DNA from: Croceicoccus estronivorus
Lineage (GTDB): Bacteria; Pseudomonadota; Alphaproteobacteria; Sphingomonadales; Sphingomonadaceae
Direction: 5' to 3'
Assembly (NCBI RefSeq): GCF_001625325.1
Contig: NZ_JRQQ01000006.1
Location: 248,001-312,000 of the forward strand
Length of the DNA stretch: 64,000 nucleotides
The first letter of the stretch is position 1; each line of letters opens with the position of its first letter. The position numbers and the translations under genes are program-made. The notes beneath the pieces were generated by a model. That model was not told where the DNA came from. It ran no database searches and saw nothing but the letters and a program-made list of their open reading frames with translations. Below are positions 37,748 through 45,757 of this stretch, in pieces.

Positions 37748-39382
37748 ATGAACCAAAAACAAACGCCTGATTGTGACGCAGTAGTGATCGGTGGCGGGGT
37801 AACCGGCATATATCAGGCCTATCTCCTCGATCAGGCCGGCATGCGTGTCCTTGGCATCGAGACAGCCCCCGATGTCGGGGGCACTTGGTACTGGAACCGC
37901 TATCCGGGATGCCGGCTGGATACGGAAAGCTATGCCTATGGCTATTTCGCATTGAGGGGTATTCTCCCTGACTGGGAGTGGAGCGAGCGTTTCGCCTCTC
38001 AACCAGAGATGCTGCGTTACATGAACGCGGCTGCTGACAAAATGGACGTCAGAAGACTCTACAAATTCAACACGAACGTCGTTTCCGCACGATATGATGC
38101 AGGCAATAATATCTGGAGGCTGCGGCTCGATGATGGCGAGGACATTTCCTGCCGTTACCTGATTTCGGCAACAGGTCCGCTGTCGGCGACGAAGATGCCG
38201 GACTACAAGGGGATCGACAGTTTCCGCGGAGAGGCATTCCATTCTTCACGCTGGCCGACGGATGCCGAGGGCAAACCCGTGAATGTGGATTTCACCGGGA
38301 AAAAGGTCGGCGTGATCGGTACGGGCGCCACGGGTGTTCAGATCATCCCGATCGTGGCCGAGACAGCCAAGGACCTTTTCGTGTTCCAGCGTACGCCCAA
38401 CTGGTGCACGCCGCTCGGTAATTCTCCGCTGAGCAAGGAGGATATGGATCTCATCCGCAAGCGGTATCCCACGATCCTGGAATATGTGAAGACTACCCCG
38501 ACAGCCTTTCCCTATCATCGCGACACGCGCAAGGCATCAGAAGTCACGGCAGAGGAGCGGGCAGAATTCTTCGAAGAGCTTTACGATCAACCCGGTTATG
38601 GCATCTGGCTGAGCGGCTTTCGCGACCTGCTGCTGAGCAAGGAATCCAACAAGTTCCTCGCGGATTTCGTGGCCAGCAAGATCCGGCAGCGCGTGAGAAA
38701 CCAGGACGTCGCTGAAAAGCTCATCCCAACGGATCATCCCTTCGGCGCGAAGCGTGTCCCGATGGAAACCAATTACTACGAAACCTACAACAAGGATCAT
38801 GTCCATCTGGTCGACATAAAGACCGATCCGATATCGGAATTCGTTCCCGAAGGGATCAAGACCGTAGACAAGCTCTACGAACTGGACGTCGTGATCTTTG
38901 CGACCGGCTTCGACGGCGTGACGGGGTCGCTCGACCGCATCGACATCCGCGGGAAGGACGACCGGAAGCTGATCGACGCATGGGCGGACGGTCCTTCGAC
39001 CTATCTCGGGCTTCAGGCGCGCGGCTTCCCGAATTTCTTCACCCTGGTTGGTCCGCACAACGGCTCGGCATTTTGCAACGTCGGTGTTTGCGGGGCTCTC
39101 CAGGCCGAGTGGGTGACACGAATGCTCACCTATATGGGAGATCGCGGCCTGACCTGTTCCGAGCCTGCGCAGACCGCCGAGGATCGGTGGACGCAAGCGG
39201 TTTACGCCGATTTTGCCCGGACGCTCATGGCGGACACCAACGCATGGTGGATCAAGGTCACCCACAAGCCTGACGGCAGCGTCGTTCGGCGCACCCTCGT
39301 CTATGTCGGCGGGGGACCGGACTATCGGCGGCGCTGCGAGGAAGTCGCCTATAATGACTATGAGGGCTTTGAACTCTCCTAG
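37748..39382 (+). CDS. Type I Baeyer-Villiger monooxygenase (flavoprotein)
   Basis: This 544-residue enzyme has the FAD-binding fold VVIGGGVTGIYQAYLLDQAG, an early DVGGTWYWNRYPGCRLDTES, the Baeyer-Villiger fingerprint FRGEAFHSSRWP (about residues 159-170) and a second NADP-binding fold KVGVIGTGATGVQIIP, plus VIFATGFDGVTG. The class inserts oxygen next to a ketone to form an ester or lactone. Its length is close to that of OTEMO in camphor catabolism. The start ATG 37748 (MNQKQTPD) has GAGAGG upstream; the frame extends earlier without support. It follows the SDR at 36825. Confidence 0.95.
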   Translation: MNQKQTPDCDAVVIGGGVTGIYQAYLLDQAGMRVLGIETAPDVGGTWYWNRYPGCRLDTESYAYGYFALRGILPDWEWSERFASQPEMLRYMNAAADKMDVRRLYKFNTNVVSARYDAGNNIWRLRLDDGEDISCRYLISATGPLSATKMPDYKGIDSFRGEAFHSSRWPTDAEGKPVNVDFTGKKVGVIGTGATGVQIIPIVAETAKDLFVFQRTPNWCTPLGNSPLSKEDMDLIRKRYPTILEYVKTTPTAFPYHRDTRKASEVTAEERAEFFEELYDQPGYGIWLSGFRDLLLSKESNKFLADFVASKIRQRVRNQDVAEKLIPTDHPFGAKRVPMETNYYETYNKDHVHLVDIKTDPISEFVPEGIKTVDKLYELDVVIFATGFDGVTGSLDRIDIRGKDDRKLIDAWADGPSTYLGLQARGFPNFFTLVGPHNGSAFCNVGVCGALQAEWVTRMLTYMGDRGLTCSEPAQTAEDRWTQAVYADFARTLMADTNAWWIKVTHKPDGSVVRRTLVYVGGGPDYRRRCEEVAYNDYEGFELS

Positions 39383-39535
39383 CGCGGACATGCACCTGTC
39401 TATTTACGTGCACAATTACGTGGCCGATTTTTGGGCCGCGTCCAGAGAGTAGGGACGGTGCAATACAAATGATCTTCTTATGCGGCGGCATTTGGATACG
39501 CCGTCGATCAACATCTGGAGAAAGTACGAGGCGGT

Positions 39536-40315
39536 ATGCAACTCTCAAATATTCCCGCTGTAGTGACCGGTGGTGCATCTGGACTGGGGGAGGCGACCGC
39601 TCGCGCCCTCGCGGCGGCGGGAGCGAAGGTCGCGATCTTCGACCTCAATGCCGAGCACGGGGAAGCGGTGGCGGCGGAAATCGGCGGAACCTTGTGTGTG
39701 GTCGACGTCACCGACGAGGCGTCGCTCGACGCGGGCTTCGCAAAGGCGCGCGCGGCCCATGGGCAGGAGCGCGTGCTGGTCAACTGCGCGGGCATCGCGA
39801 GCGGCGAAAAGACCGCCAGCCGCGACAAGGCGACGGGCGCAACGGTCGCGCACCGCATCGCCGCCTTCGCACGCACGGTGAACATCAACCTCATCGGCAC
39901 CTTCGCCTGCACCGCCAAATCGGCAGCAGGCATGCTGACGCTCGATCCGCTGGAAGATGGCGAGCGCGGCGTCATCATCAACACCGCGTCGGTCGCGGCG
40001 GAGGAAGGGCAGATCGGCCAGGTCGCCTACGCCGCCTCGAAGGCTGGGGTGAAGGGCATGACGCTGCCTATCGCCCGCGACCTGATGGGCGAAGGCGTGC
40101 GCTGCAACGTCATCCTGCCCGGCATATTGGGCACGCCAATGCTGATGGACCTGCCGCAGAACGTGCAGGAATCGCTTGGCGCGACGGTGCCCTTCCCCAA
40201 GCGCTTGGGCAAGCCGCAGGAATATGCCGACACGGCGCTCTTCCTGATTACCAACGGCTACATGAACGGCGCATCGGTGCGGCTTGACGGCGCGCTCCGC
40301 ATGGCGCCGCGCTGA
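39536..40315 (+). CDS. SDR, 3-hydroxyacyl-CoA dehydrogenase type II-like
   Basis: This 259-residue SDR resembles 3-hydroxy-2-methylbutyryl-CoA/HSD10-type dehydrogenases: TGGASGLGEATARALAAAG, an Asp in VAIFDLNAEHG, NCAGIASGEKT, NTASVAAEEGQIGQVAYAASK with the Ser and Tyr-x3-Lys catalytic groups. GAGGCGG precedes the start. It is the first of four tightly packed genes (SDR, thiolase, CoA-transferase A and B), so it likely performs the NAD-linked third step of beta-oxidation before the thiolase. Confidence 0.92.
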   Translation: MQLSNIPAVVTGGASGLGEATARALAAAGAKVAIFDLNAEHGEAVAAEIGGTLCVVDVTDEASLDAGFAKARAAHGQERVLVNCAGIASGEKTASRDKATGATVAHRIAAFARTVNINLIGTFACTAKSAAGMLTLDPLEDGERGVIINTASVAAEEGQIGQVAYAASKAGVKGMTLPIARDLMGEGVRCNVILPGILGTPMLMDLPQNVQESLGATVPFPKRLGKPQEYADTALFLITNGYMNGASVRLDGALRMAPR

Positions 40316-40325
40316 GGAGTTCGAG

Positions 40326-41516
40326 ATGAATCCGATCTACATTATATCAGGCGTTCGCACCGCGATTGGAGACTTCGGTGGGAGCCTCAAGGACATTCCG
40401 CCCGCGAAGCTCGGGACGCTTGTGATTGCCGAGGCTGTCAAGCGCGCGGGGCTCGCGCCCGACGCGGTGCAGCATGTCGTCTTGGGCAATGTCATCCTGA
40501 GCGAGCCAATGGACGCCTATCTCGCGCGTGTGGCGGCGATCGAGGCAGGGGTTCCGATCGAAGCGCCGGCACTCACCCTCAACCGCCTGTGCGGCTCGGC
40601 GGTGCAGGCGATCGTTTCCGCCGCGCAGATGATCGCGCTGGGAGAATGTGGCATCGCGGTCGCGGGGGGCGCGGAGTCGATGACGCGTGCGCCCCATCAT
40701 GTGACGGCGGCGCGGTTGGGCCAGAAGATGGGCGACGTCCAGATGATCGACGCGCTGCTCGCCGTACTGTCCGATCCCTTCGAGGGTATGCACATGGGCG
40801 TGACGGCCGAGAATGTGGCTGCCGACCATGGGATCACGCGGGCAATGCAGGACGAACTGGCGGTAGAGAGCCATCGCCGCGCCGCCCGCGCGCAGGCGGA
40901 GGGGCGTTTCCGCGAGCAGATCCTGCCGATCGAGGTGAAAGACCGCAAGGGCACGCGCCTATTCGACACGGACGAGCATGTCCGCGCTGACGCCAGCCTC
41001 GAGGATATGGCGAAGCTGAAGGCGGTGTTCAAAAAGGACGGCACGGTGACGGCGGGCAATGCGTCGGGCATCAATGACGGCGCGGCGGCTGTGGTGCTGG
41101 CCTCGGCCGAGGCGGTCGAACAGCGGGGCCTAAAGCCGATGGCTCGCATCCTGGGCTGGGGGCACGCCGGCGTTCAACCCGACCGGATGGGCATCGGTCC
41201 CATCAAGGCGGTGCCGATCGCGCTGGAGCGATCGAGCCTCATGCTGGAACACATCGATGTGATCGAAGCGAACGAGGCATTTGCCGCCCAGGCTTGTGCG
41301 GTCGCTCAGACGCTGGGTTTCGATCCTGACAAGGTCAATCCGAATGGTTCAGGCATCTCGCTGGGACATCCCGTGGGTGCGACCGGCGCCATCCTGACCG
41401 TCAAGGCGCTCTACGAACTCGAGCGGATCGGTGGTCGCTATGGCCTCATCACCATGTGCATCGGTGGCGGGCAGGGCATCGCCATGGTCATCGAGCGACT
41501 GGGAGTGTCGGCGTGA
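40326..41516 (+). CDS. Acyl-CoA thiolase (acetyl-CoA acyltransferase)
   Basis: This 396-residue thiolase begins [21 protein letters not shown]. The active-site Cys is in [17 protein letters not shown], and the second catalytic set is near the C-terminus in [25 protein letters not shown] and [11 protein letters not shown]. The enzyme cleaves 3-ketoacyl-CoA with CoA. Its ribosome site (GAGGAG) overlaps the SDR stop, and its own stop overlaps the next gene's start GTG, so all are coupled. It belongs to the terminal part of the island pathway. Confidence 0.95.
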   Translation: MNPIYIISGVRTAIGDFGGSLKDIPPAKLGTLVIAEAVKRAGLAPDAVQHVVLGNVILSEPMDAYLARVAAIEAGVPIEAPALTLNRLCGSAVQAIVSAAQMIALGECGIAVAGGAESMTRAPHHVTAARLGQKMGDVQMIDALLAVLSDPFEGMHMGVTAENVAADHGITRAMQDELAVESHRRAARAQAEGRFREQILPIEVKDRKGTRLFDTDEHVRADASLEDMAKLKAVFKKDGTVTAGNASGINDGAAAVVLASAEAVEQRGLKPMARILGWGHAGVQPDRMGIGPIKAVPIALERSSLMLEHIDVIEANEAFAAQACAVAQTLGFDPDKVNPNGSGISLGHPVGATGAILTVKALYELERIGGRYGLITMCIGGGQGIAMVIERLGVSA

Positions 41517-42220
41517 ACAAGCTATTTCCCGCTGCGTCAGTAGCGCTTGAGGGTTTGCTGTTTGATGGGATGACGATAGCCGCGGGGGGCTTCGGGCTGT
41601 GCGGCATTCCCGAACGGCTTATCGATGCGATTCTGGCGTCGGGCGCAAAGGGTCTGACGGTGGCGTCGAACAATGCCGGGATCGACGGCGAGGGACTCGG
41701 CAAGCTGCTCCGCTCGCGCCAGATCGCGAAGATGATCAGCTCCTATGTCGGGGAGAACAAGGAGTTCGAGCGGCAGTATCTGGCGGGCGAGCTTGAGGTG
41801 GAGTTCTGCCCGCAGGGCACGCTGGCCGAGCGGATGCGCGCGGGAGGCGCGGGCATTCCCGGCTTCTATACGAAGACCGGGGTTGGCACGCTGGTCGCCG
41901 AGGGCAAGGAGGTTAAGGTCTTCGACGGCGAGACCTACGTCCTTGAACGCGGCATCCGCGCCGACCTGTCGATCGTCAAGGGCTGGAAGGCGGACGAGGC
42001 GGGAAATCTGATGTTCCGCAAGACCGCGCGCAACTTCAATCAGCCGGCCGCCACCTGCGGCAAGCTGTGCGTCGCCGAGGTGGAGGAGGTCGTGCCCGTG
42101 GGCAGCCTTGATCCCGATGCCATCCATCTTCCAGGCATCTATGTCCAGCGCCTGATCCTGGGCGCGCCCTATGACAAGAAGATCGAGTTCCGCACCGTGC
42201 GGCAGAGAGAGGATGCCTGA
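41513..42220 (+). CDS. 3-oxoacid CoA-transferase, subunit A
   Basis: This 235-residue subunit of a family I CoA transferase starts at GTG 41513 ([12 protein letters not shown]), overlapping the thiolase stop by four bases. It has the glycine loop [34 protein letters not shown] and [15 protein letters not shown], followed by GKEVKVFDG. These are typical of SCOT-type A subunits such as ScoA or PcaI. Its stop shares bases with the start of subunit B (TGATG). It transfers CoA between succinyl-CoA and a 3-oxoacid in the pathway's final steps. Confidence 0.94.
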   Translation: MNKLFPAASVALEGLLFDGMTIAAGGFGLCGIPERLIDAILASGAKGLTVASNNAGIDGEGLGKLLRSRQIAKMISSYVGENKEFERQYLAGELEVEFCPQGTLAERMRAGGAGIPGFYTKTGVGTLVAEGKEVKVFDGETYVLERGIRADLSIVKGWKADEAGNLMFRKTARNFNQPAATCGKLCVAEVEEVVPVGSLDPDAIHLPGIYVQRLILGAPYDKKIEFRTVRQREDA

Positions 42221-42855
42221 TGCCCTGGAGCAGAGACGAGATGGCCGCGCGCGCGGCGAAGGAGCTGCAGGACGGCTTCTATGTGAACTTGGGCATCGGT
42301 ATTCCGACGCTCGTCGCCAACCATATCCCTCCGGGCGTGGAGGTGACGCTTCAGTCCGAAAACGGCATGCTCGGCATCGGTCCCTTTCCCTATGAGGGGG
42401 ACGAGGACGCGGACCTGATCAACGCCGGCAAGCAGACGATCAGCGAACTGCCGAGCTCCAGCTACTTCTCCAGCGCCGACAGCTTCGCGATGATCCGGGG
42501 CGGACATATCGACCTCACCGTGCTCGGCGCGATGGAGGTGGCGGAGAATGGCGACATCGCCAACTGGATGATCCCGGGCAAAATGATCAAGGGCATGGGC
42601 GGCGCGATGGATCTGGTCGCCGGCGTCAAGAAGATCATCGTGGTGATGGAGCATAATTCGAAGGCCGGCGACCCTAAGTTCATCCCAGCATGCACTCTGC
42701 CGCTGACTGGGCAGAACGTGGTGGACATGATCATCACTGACCTCGCCGTCTTCCAGCGCCCGGACCATGGAAGCCCGTTCCGCCTGATCGAACTCGCCCC
42801 GGGCGTCACGACCCAGGATGTCGCAGCCAAAACCGCCGCACATTACGTGGACTGA
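42220..42855 (+). CDS. 3-oxoacid CoA-transferase, subunit B
   Basis: This 211-residue B subunit has [19 protein letters not shown] and the catalytic Glu in [14 protein letters not shown], then [40 protein letters not shown], the standard pattern of SCOT/PcaJ-type subunits. It shares one base with subunit A and is the last gene of the four-gene operon. Just after it the sequence changes character at the right edge of the island. Confidence 0.95.
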   Translation: MPWSRDEMAARAAKELQDGFYVNLGIGIPTLVANHIPPGVEVTLQSENGMLGIGPFPYEGDEDADLINAGKQTISELPSSSYFSSADSFAMIRGGHIDLTVLGAMEVAENGDIANWMIPGKMIKGMGGAMDLVAGVKKIIVVMEHNSKAGDPKFIPACTLPLTGQNVVDMIITDLAVFQRPDHGSPFRLIELAPGVTTQDVAAKTAAHYVD

Positions 42856-43125
42856 AATCGAATCTCCGTTGCGGTCTTCAGACAGCTCCCCCGGCTGTAC
42901 TTTGATGATTTTGGGGAACGAGATCGTCGTTGACCTCGCGCACGAGATGGTGGGCTGAGAAGTCGATCGTCGGTTCGTGCTCGGCAAAGGCAAGCAGCAC
43001 ATTGGGCCGCAGGAAGACGGGATCGGGGAGCACCATCTGGCTTACAAGGAAGTCGATCATCCCGCGCGGGCTTTGAGCGCGGCGGAGGGACTGAAGATCT
43101 TCTTCTGCTCGAGACCGGCGTGACC
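42856..43125. other. Island edge with no recognisable gene
   Basis: A 60-codon minus-strand frame at 42878-43060 (MIDFLVSQMVLPDPVFLRPN) has protein-like composition, but I do not recognise it and it has no supporting ribosome site. It may be a truncated remnant of mobile DNA. Otherwise nothing is seen. Confidence 0.35.
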
Positions 43126-43263
43126 GTGAGCAAGGCCCTCCTCGACCACTCCGGCACTGACCCGGTGATAATCGAGCTGGCGAAGGGCGAGCGGGCGGCC
43201 GGGATGGCGGCGATGCGCTCGAAGCAGTCCACCGTATTCGAGAAGAGCGCACAATGGACCTGA
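43126..43263 (+). CDS. Small mobile-element protein (45 residues)
   Basis: A GTG-start frame encodes a 45-residue charged protein with an ELAKGERAAGMAAMRSKQS stretch. It overlaps the next small gene by ten bases. A shortened copy of this area is the left direct repeat at 17094. It is not recognised; the overlapping layout of 43126-43765 resembles phage or integrative-element gene strings. Without homologues to hand the coding call is tentative. Confidence 0.45.
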   Translation: MSKALLDHSGTDPVIIELAKGERAAGMAAMRSKQSTVFEKSAQWT

Positions 43264-43287
43264 CCGAGGAGACGGTCCTGGACCACT
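43182..43287. repeat. Direct repeat, right copy
   Basis: This 106-bp stretch matches 17094-17187 (87 of 94 aligned positions) and contains an additional 12 bp (CCGGGATGGCGG). It carries the junction of two small overlapping genes and closes the catabolic island on the right. Confidence 0.85.
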
Positions 43288-43585
43288 ATATGACCCGCTT
43301 CGACGAGCGGACCCGGAGGGCGCACACCGTAGCGTTCTCCGCCGCCATCGCCACGGTGAAGGACCGCTGGCCCACCCTCGAGCTCGTCCGGGGCGTCTCG
43401 AACATCTACGGCGTGGCAGTCGAGGAGCTCTCTGCGTTCTTTGGGCTTATCCGCTAGCGGAGAGAGTGGGAGGTCTGGGTGGACGTGTTCCGCTCGCCCG
43501 ATAACCAGCATCTCGTCCGCGACACGATGAACGCGGGCCAGCGCCGGGCCTACGGGACGATGCTGGCGATGCTCGAGGTCTCGTG
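43254..43585 (+). pseudogene. Small mobile-element gene interrupted by an in-frame TAG
   Basis: The first 67 codons (MDLTEETVLDHYMTRFDERT...AVEELSAFFGLIR) end at TAG (43455-43457). In the same frame, reading continues for 42 more codons (RREWEVWVDVFRSPDNQHLVRDTMNAGQRRAYGTMLAMLEVS) to a TGA that overlaps the next gene's GTG start. This looks like one gene of about 110 codons split by a stop. Alternatively the 67-codon part may be complete and a separate gene may begin at a GTG. The function is unknown. Confidence 0.5.
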
Positions 43586-43765
43586 AGCAACGCGGGCCTG
43601 ACCCATCTGGGGCGCAAGCGCCGGGACGTGCATGGCGAGCCCTTGCCGATCGAAACCCGGCCTTGCCTCCGATGCCGCAAGCCCTTCGAGAGCGAGGGTG
43701 CCCACCATCGGCTGCGCCTACCCTGCGCCAACAAGGCGGGGGAGACGAGCCCCTTTGCGGTGTGA
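43583..43765 (+). CDS. Small protein with a partial zinc-ribbon motif
   Basis: This 60-residue protein starts at GTG 43583 and overlaps the preceding frame by four bases (GTGA). It contains CLRCRKPFESEGAHHRLRLPCANK. The first Cys pair (C-x2-C) is present, but the second pair has one member replaced by Arg (R-x2-C), so zinc binding may be lost. Small proteins of this kind are common around integrated elements in sphingomonads. Its role is unknown. Confidence 0.6.
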   Translation: MSNAGLTHLGRKRRDVHGEPLPIETRPCLRCRKPFESEGAHHRLRLPCANKAGETSPFAV

Positions 43766-43776
43766 AATGGATGCTC

Positions 43777-45453
43777 TTACTCTGGGTACTCTAGCGAGCC
43801 AGCCATAGAGGCTTGTTCAAATATTTTCGCCAGCACTGAGGGAGTGACGCGCTTTCGCGCCTTCTTGCTTGGGTCGTAGAACTCGACATTGGCGTTCCAG
43901 AGATCGGCGAAAAAGTCGTGCTGTGTGATGAAGTCGGCGCTCTGCGCCTTTGGCCACCAACCTTTCCGGGTCGCTTCATAGGCGATCAGCCACATTTCTG
44001 ACTTCAACCCCGCTTCTGACGCGAAGCCCTGCCAGAAGGAGAAATCCAGAGCGCCATTGATTAGGCTCTTGTGCCAAAGGTCGAGCGTTATCAAACCAAC
44101 GGTTGAGCTCCGCAATTTCATCACGTTATCCATCGCCGAAGCGGGAATGATGAGGCCTATCTCCCTTGCCCAAAATAGCAGCCAAGCGAGTTCATTCGTG
44201 TGCCCCGAAGCGGCTTTGATAGGTATCTGTTGTAGAATGTATGCGTGTATCTCGTCGTCGGGGAGAGGTGTCGATCCGTTGATCGCTGCAAGATGTTCGG
44301 CCACGAAGGCGAGGCAGGTTGCGGAACGACGCGCGCAATAGAGGAGCCATCGGACAAGATGCTCGACATTGTTGCCTTTGATGTTGAAACTAGCAGCTCG
44401 CTTGACCGCAAAGAGCAGCGCATTGTCTCTCTTGTTCTGGTCTGCCAGATAAATCGCGTGTTCAAAGAATGAGTCGAGATCATCACGCTGTTGCCCGGCC
44501 TTAGTCGTGAGAACGAAGGTTCGGACAAAATGAATCCATTCAGGGGTGTGCTCGCAGCCCAACCCGAAGGTTCCCGTCTTTTCGGCATTCAACTCAAGTT
44601 GGTACTCGTAGAGCGCAAGCGATAGCCCTGACAGGACTGCCGAGGAAGTTTCGCTTTCGGGAAGGCCGATAAGCATGTCATCCACATAACGCACACCACG
44701 CGCCTCAAAATCGGGGATATGCGTCTTGGCAATTTCCTCAACCTCTACGGCAATCAGTTCAGCCAAAATTCGGGAGGTGTCAGGACCTATCGGGATGCCA
44801 ATTGTCTGGCCTTCTTGCCCGGAGCCGACAGCCTTATCCAAGTAATTGGCGAAGTGCCTCTTGAACGCAAGAGTATGGTGATTCGCCTTTACATGGGCCT
44901 TGCCGAGGATCGCCCATGCAATGGAGTGGGTGTATATTGATGGGTAGAAGCGGGTGATGTCGGTTTTTACATACCGACCATAGGCGGAAAGCAAGCGGGC
45001 GCGGCGTCTCGCAACACCGTCAAAATCCACGCCGGTAATCGCACGGCCGTTAAGGCTGCTCGAAAACTCAGGCTTAAATTCGGTGATCTTCGACCTAGAC
45101 AACCGGGCTTTGATATCAGCCCAGTTCGCAGCAATCAGATGGGCTATGTGCAGCTGGTTGATTGGATTGACGAGCGCGAGCTTGCGGCGGGCATCCCCGT
45201 ATCGAGGGATGCTATATGATTCCGGCGTCGTCCAAAATTTGCGTATCTTCCCCGCGTCCCATTTTGCCGCGAATGCCACAGCAGAAGCCGCAAATGTTTC
45301 AGACGTAAACGGGGGCGGCAATTCGGCAGGCAGATAGCCCCGACGCAGCAGTTTCCTTAGCCACATCTCAGCGGCACGCTTCTGAATAGCAGCCTGATTC
45401 ATCCCGGCTTTGTATCGGCGTTGTGAGTTCGGCGCCATCGCAAGTAGCGACAT
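43777..45453 (-). CDS. Reverse transcriptase, probable DRT/UG-type anti-phage defence protein
   Basis: This 558-residue protein has reverse-transcriptase motifs in order: an N-terminal SIPRYGDARRKLALVNPINQLH, motif A with Asp165 in VKTDITRFYPSIYTH, motif B in TIGIPIGPDTSRILAE, and motif C as YVDD at 256-259. The 250 or so residues after the palm are helix-rich with no recognisable domain, as in the UG or DRT (defence-associated reverse transcriptase) groups rather than group II introns or retrons. The subgroup cannot be told by eye. The start is uncertain (ATG 45453, 45438 or 45402). It sits beside a tRNA fragment and an integrase, typical of a defence locus on an integrative element. Confidence 0.88.
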   Translation of the reverse strand: MSLLAMAPNSQRRYKAGMNQAAIQKRAAEMWLRKLLRRGYLPAELPPPFTSETFAASAVAFAAKWDAGKIRKFWTTPESYSIPRYGDARRKLALVNPINQLHIAHLIAANWADIKARLSRSKITEFKPEFSSSLNGRAITGVDFDGVARRRARLLSAYGRYVKTDITRFYPSIYTHSIAWAILGKAHVKANHHTLAFKRHFANYLDKAVGSGQEGQTIGIPIGPDTSRILAELIAVEVEEIAKTHIPDFEARGVRYVDDMLIGLPESETSSAVLSGLSLALYEYQLELNAEKTGTFGLGCEHTPEWIHFVRTFVLTTKAGQQRDDLDSFFEHAIYLADQNKRDNALLFAVKRAASFNIKGNNVEHLVRWLLYCARRSATCLAFVAEHLAAINGSTPLPDDEIHAYILQQIPIKAASGHTNELAWLLFWAREIGLIIPASAMDNVMKLRSSTVGLITLDLWHKSLINGALDFSFWQGFASEAGLKSEMWLIAYEATRKGWWPKAQSADFITQHDFFADLWNANVEFYDPSKKARKRVTPSVLAKIFEQASMAGSLEYPE

Positions 45454-45481
45454 CGCACGCCTATCGCGCTCGGTAACCTAA

Positions 45482-45502
45482 AGGGTCGCTGACTGCGACC
45501 CT
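45482..45502 (-). terminator. Hairpin between the reverse transcriptase and the tRNA fragment
   Basis: AGGGTCGC pairs with GCGACCCT around a five-base loop, giving an eight-base-pair stem. On the minus strand it is followed by TTTAGG. It could end transcription from the tRNA side or be part of a structured RNA before the reverse transcriptase gene. Confidence 0.5.
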
Positions 45503-45527
45503 AAACCACGAGAATGTTGGAAAAACT

Positions 45528-45611
45528 GGAGCGGGCGAAGGGATTCGAACCCTCGACCCCAACCTTGGCAAAGTTGGATAAGCACTATTCCAAGATACGC
45601 TACGCCTCGCC
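45528..45611 (-). tRNA. Degenerate tRNA-Gly(GCC) or 3'-part attachment-site copy
   Basis: On the minus strand the last 50 bases fold as a good tRNA: anticodon stem CCAAC/GTTGG with loop anticodon GCC, T-arm GAGGG-TTCGAAT-CCCTT, 3' acceptor CGCCCGC and an encoded CCA. The 5' part does not. The acceptor reads GCGAGGCG and the D-arm (GTAGCGTATCTTGGAATAGTGC) lacks a normal stem-loop, and the total length is 84 instead of about 75. It therefore looks like a tRNA 3' half left by integration, next to an integrase gene. Confidence 0.6.
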
Positions 45612-45757
45612 ATTCCACGATTAAAGGCATGATTTTACGTTTCTTTTTTATCTATCTACGCTATACACAACCGAGAGGAAGCCCACGATTTCCTTCTGGC
45701 GTTGTAGCCCAGTTGTAGCCTGAGAAATGGCGAAAGCCCACAGAAAGACCAAGAAAA

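Noticed and set aside
39400-39460. Terminator after the Baeyer-Villiger gene (GTGGCC...GGCCGC)
   Set aside because: The stem is only about six pairs and lacks a T-run after it.
43254-43585. TAG at 43455 as a recoded (read-through or pyrrolysine-type) codon
   Set aside because: Nothing in the window suggests stop recoding, and nearby genes are also decaying, so a broken gene is simpler.
43777-45453. Retron or group II intron as the origin of the reverse transcriptase
   Set aside because: No maturase or endonuclease domain, no intron-like domain V/VI structure was seen, and the VTG-type retron C-terminal signature was not noticed.
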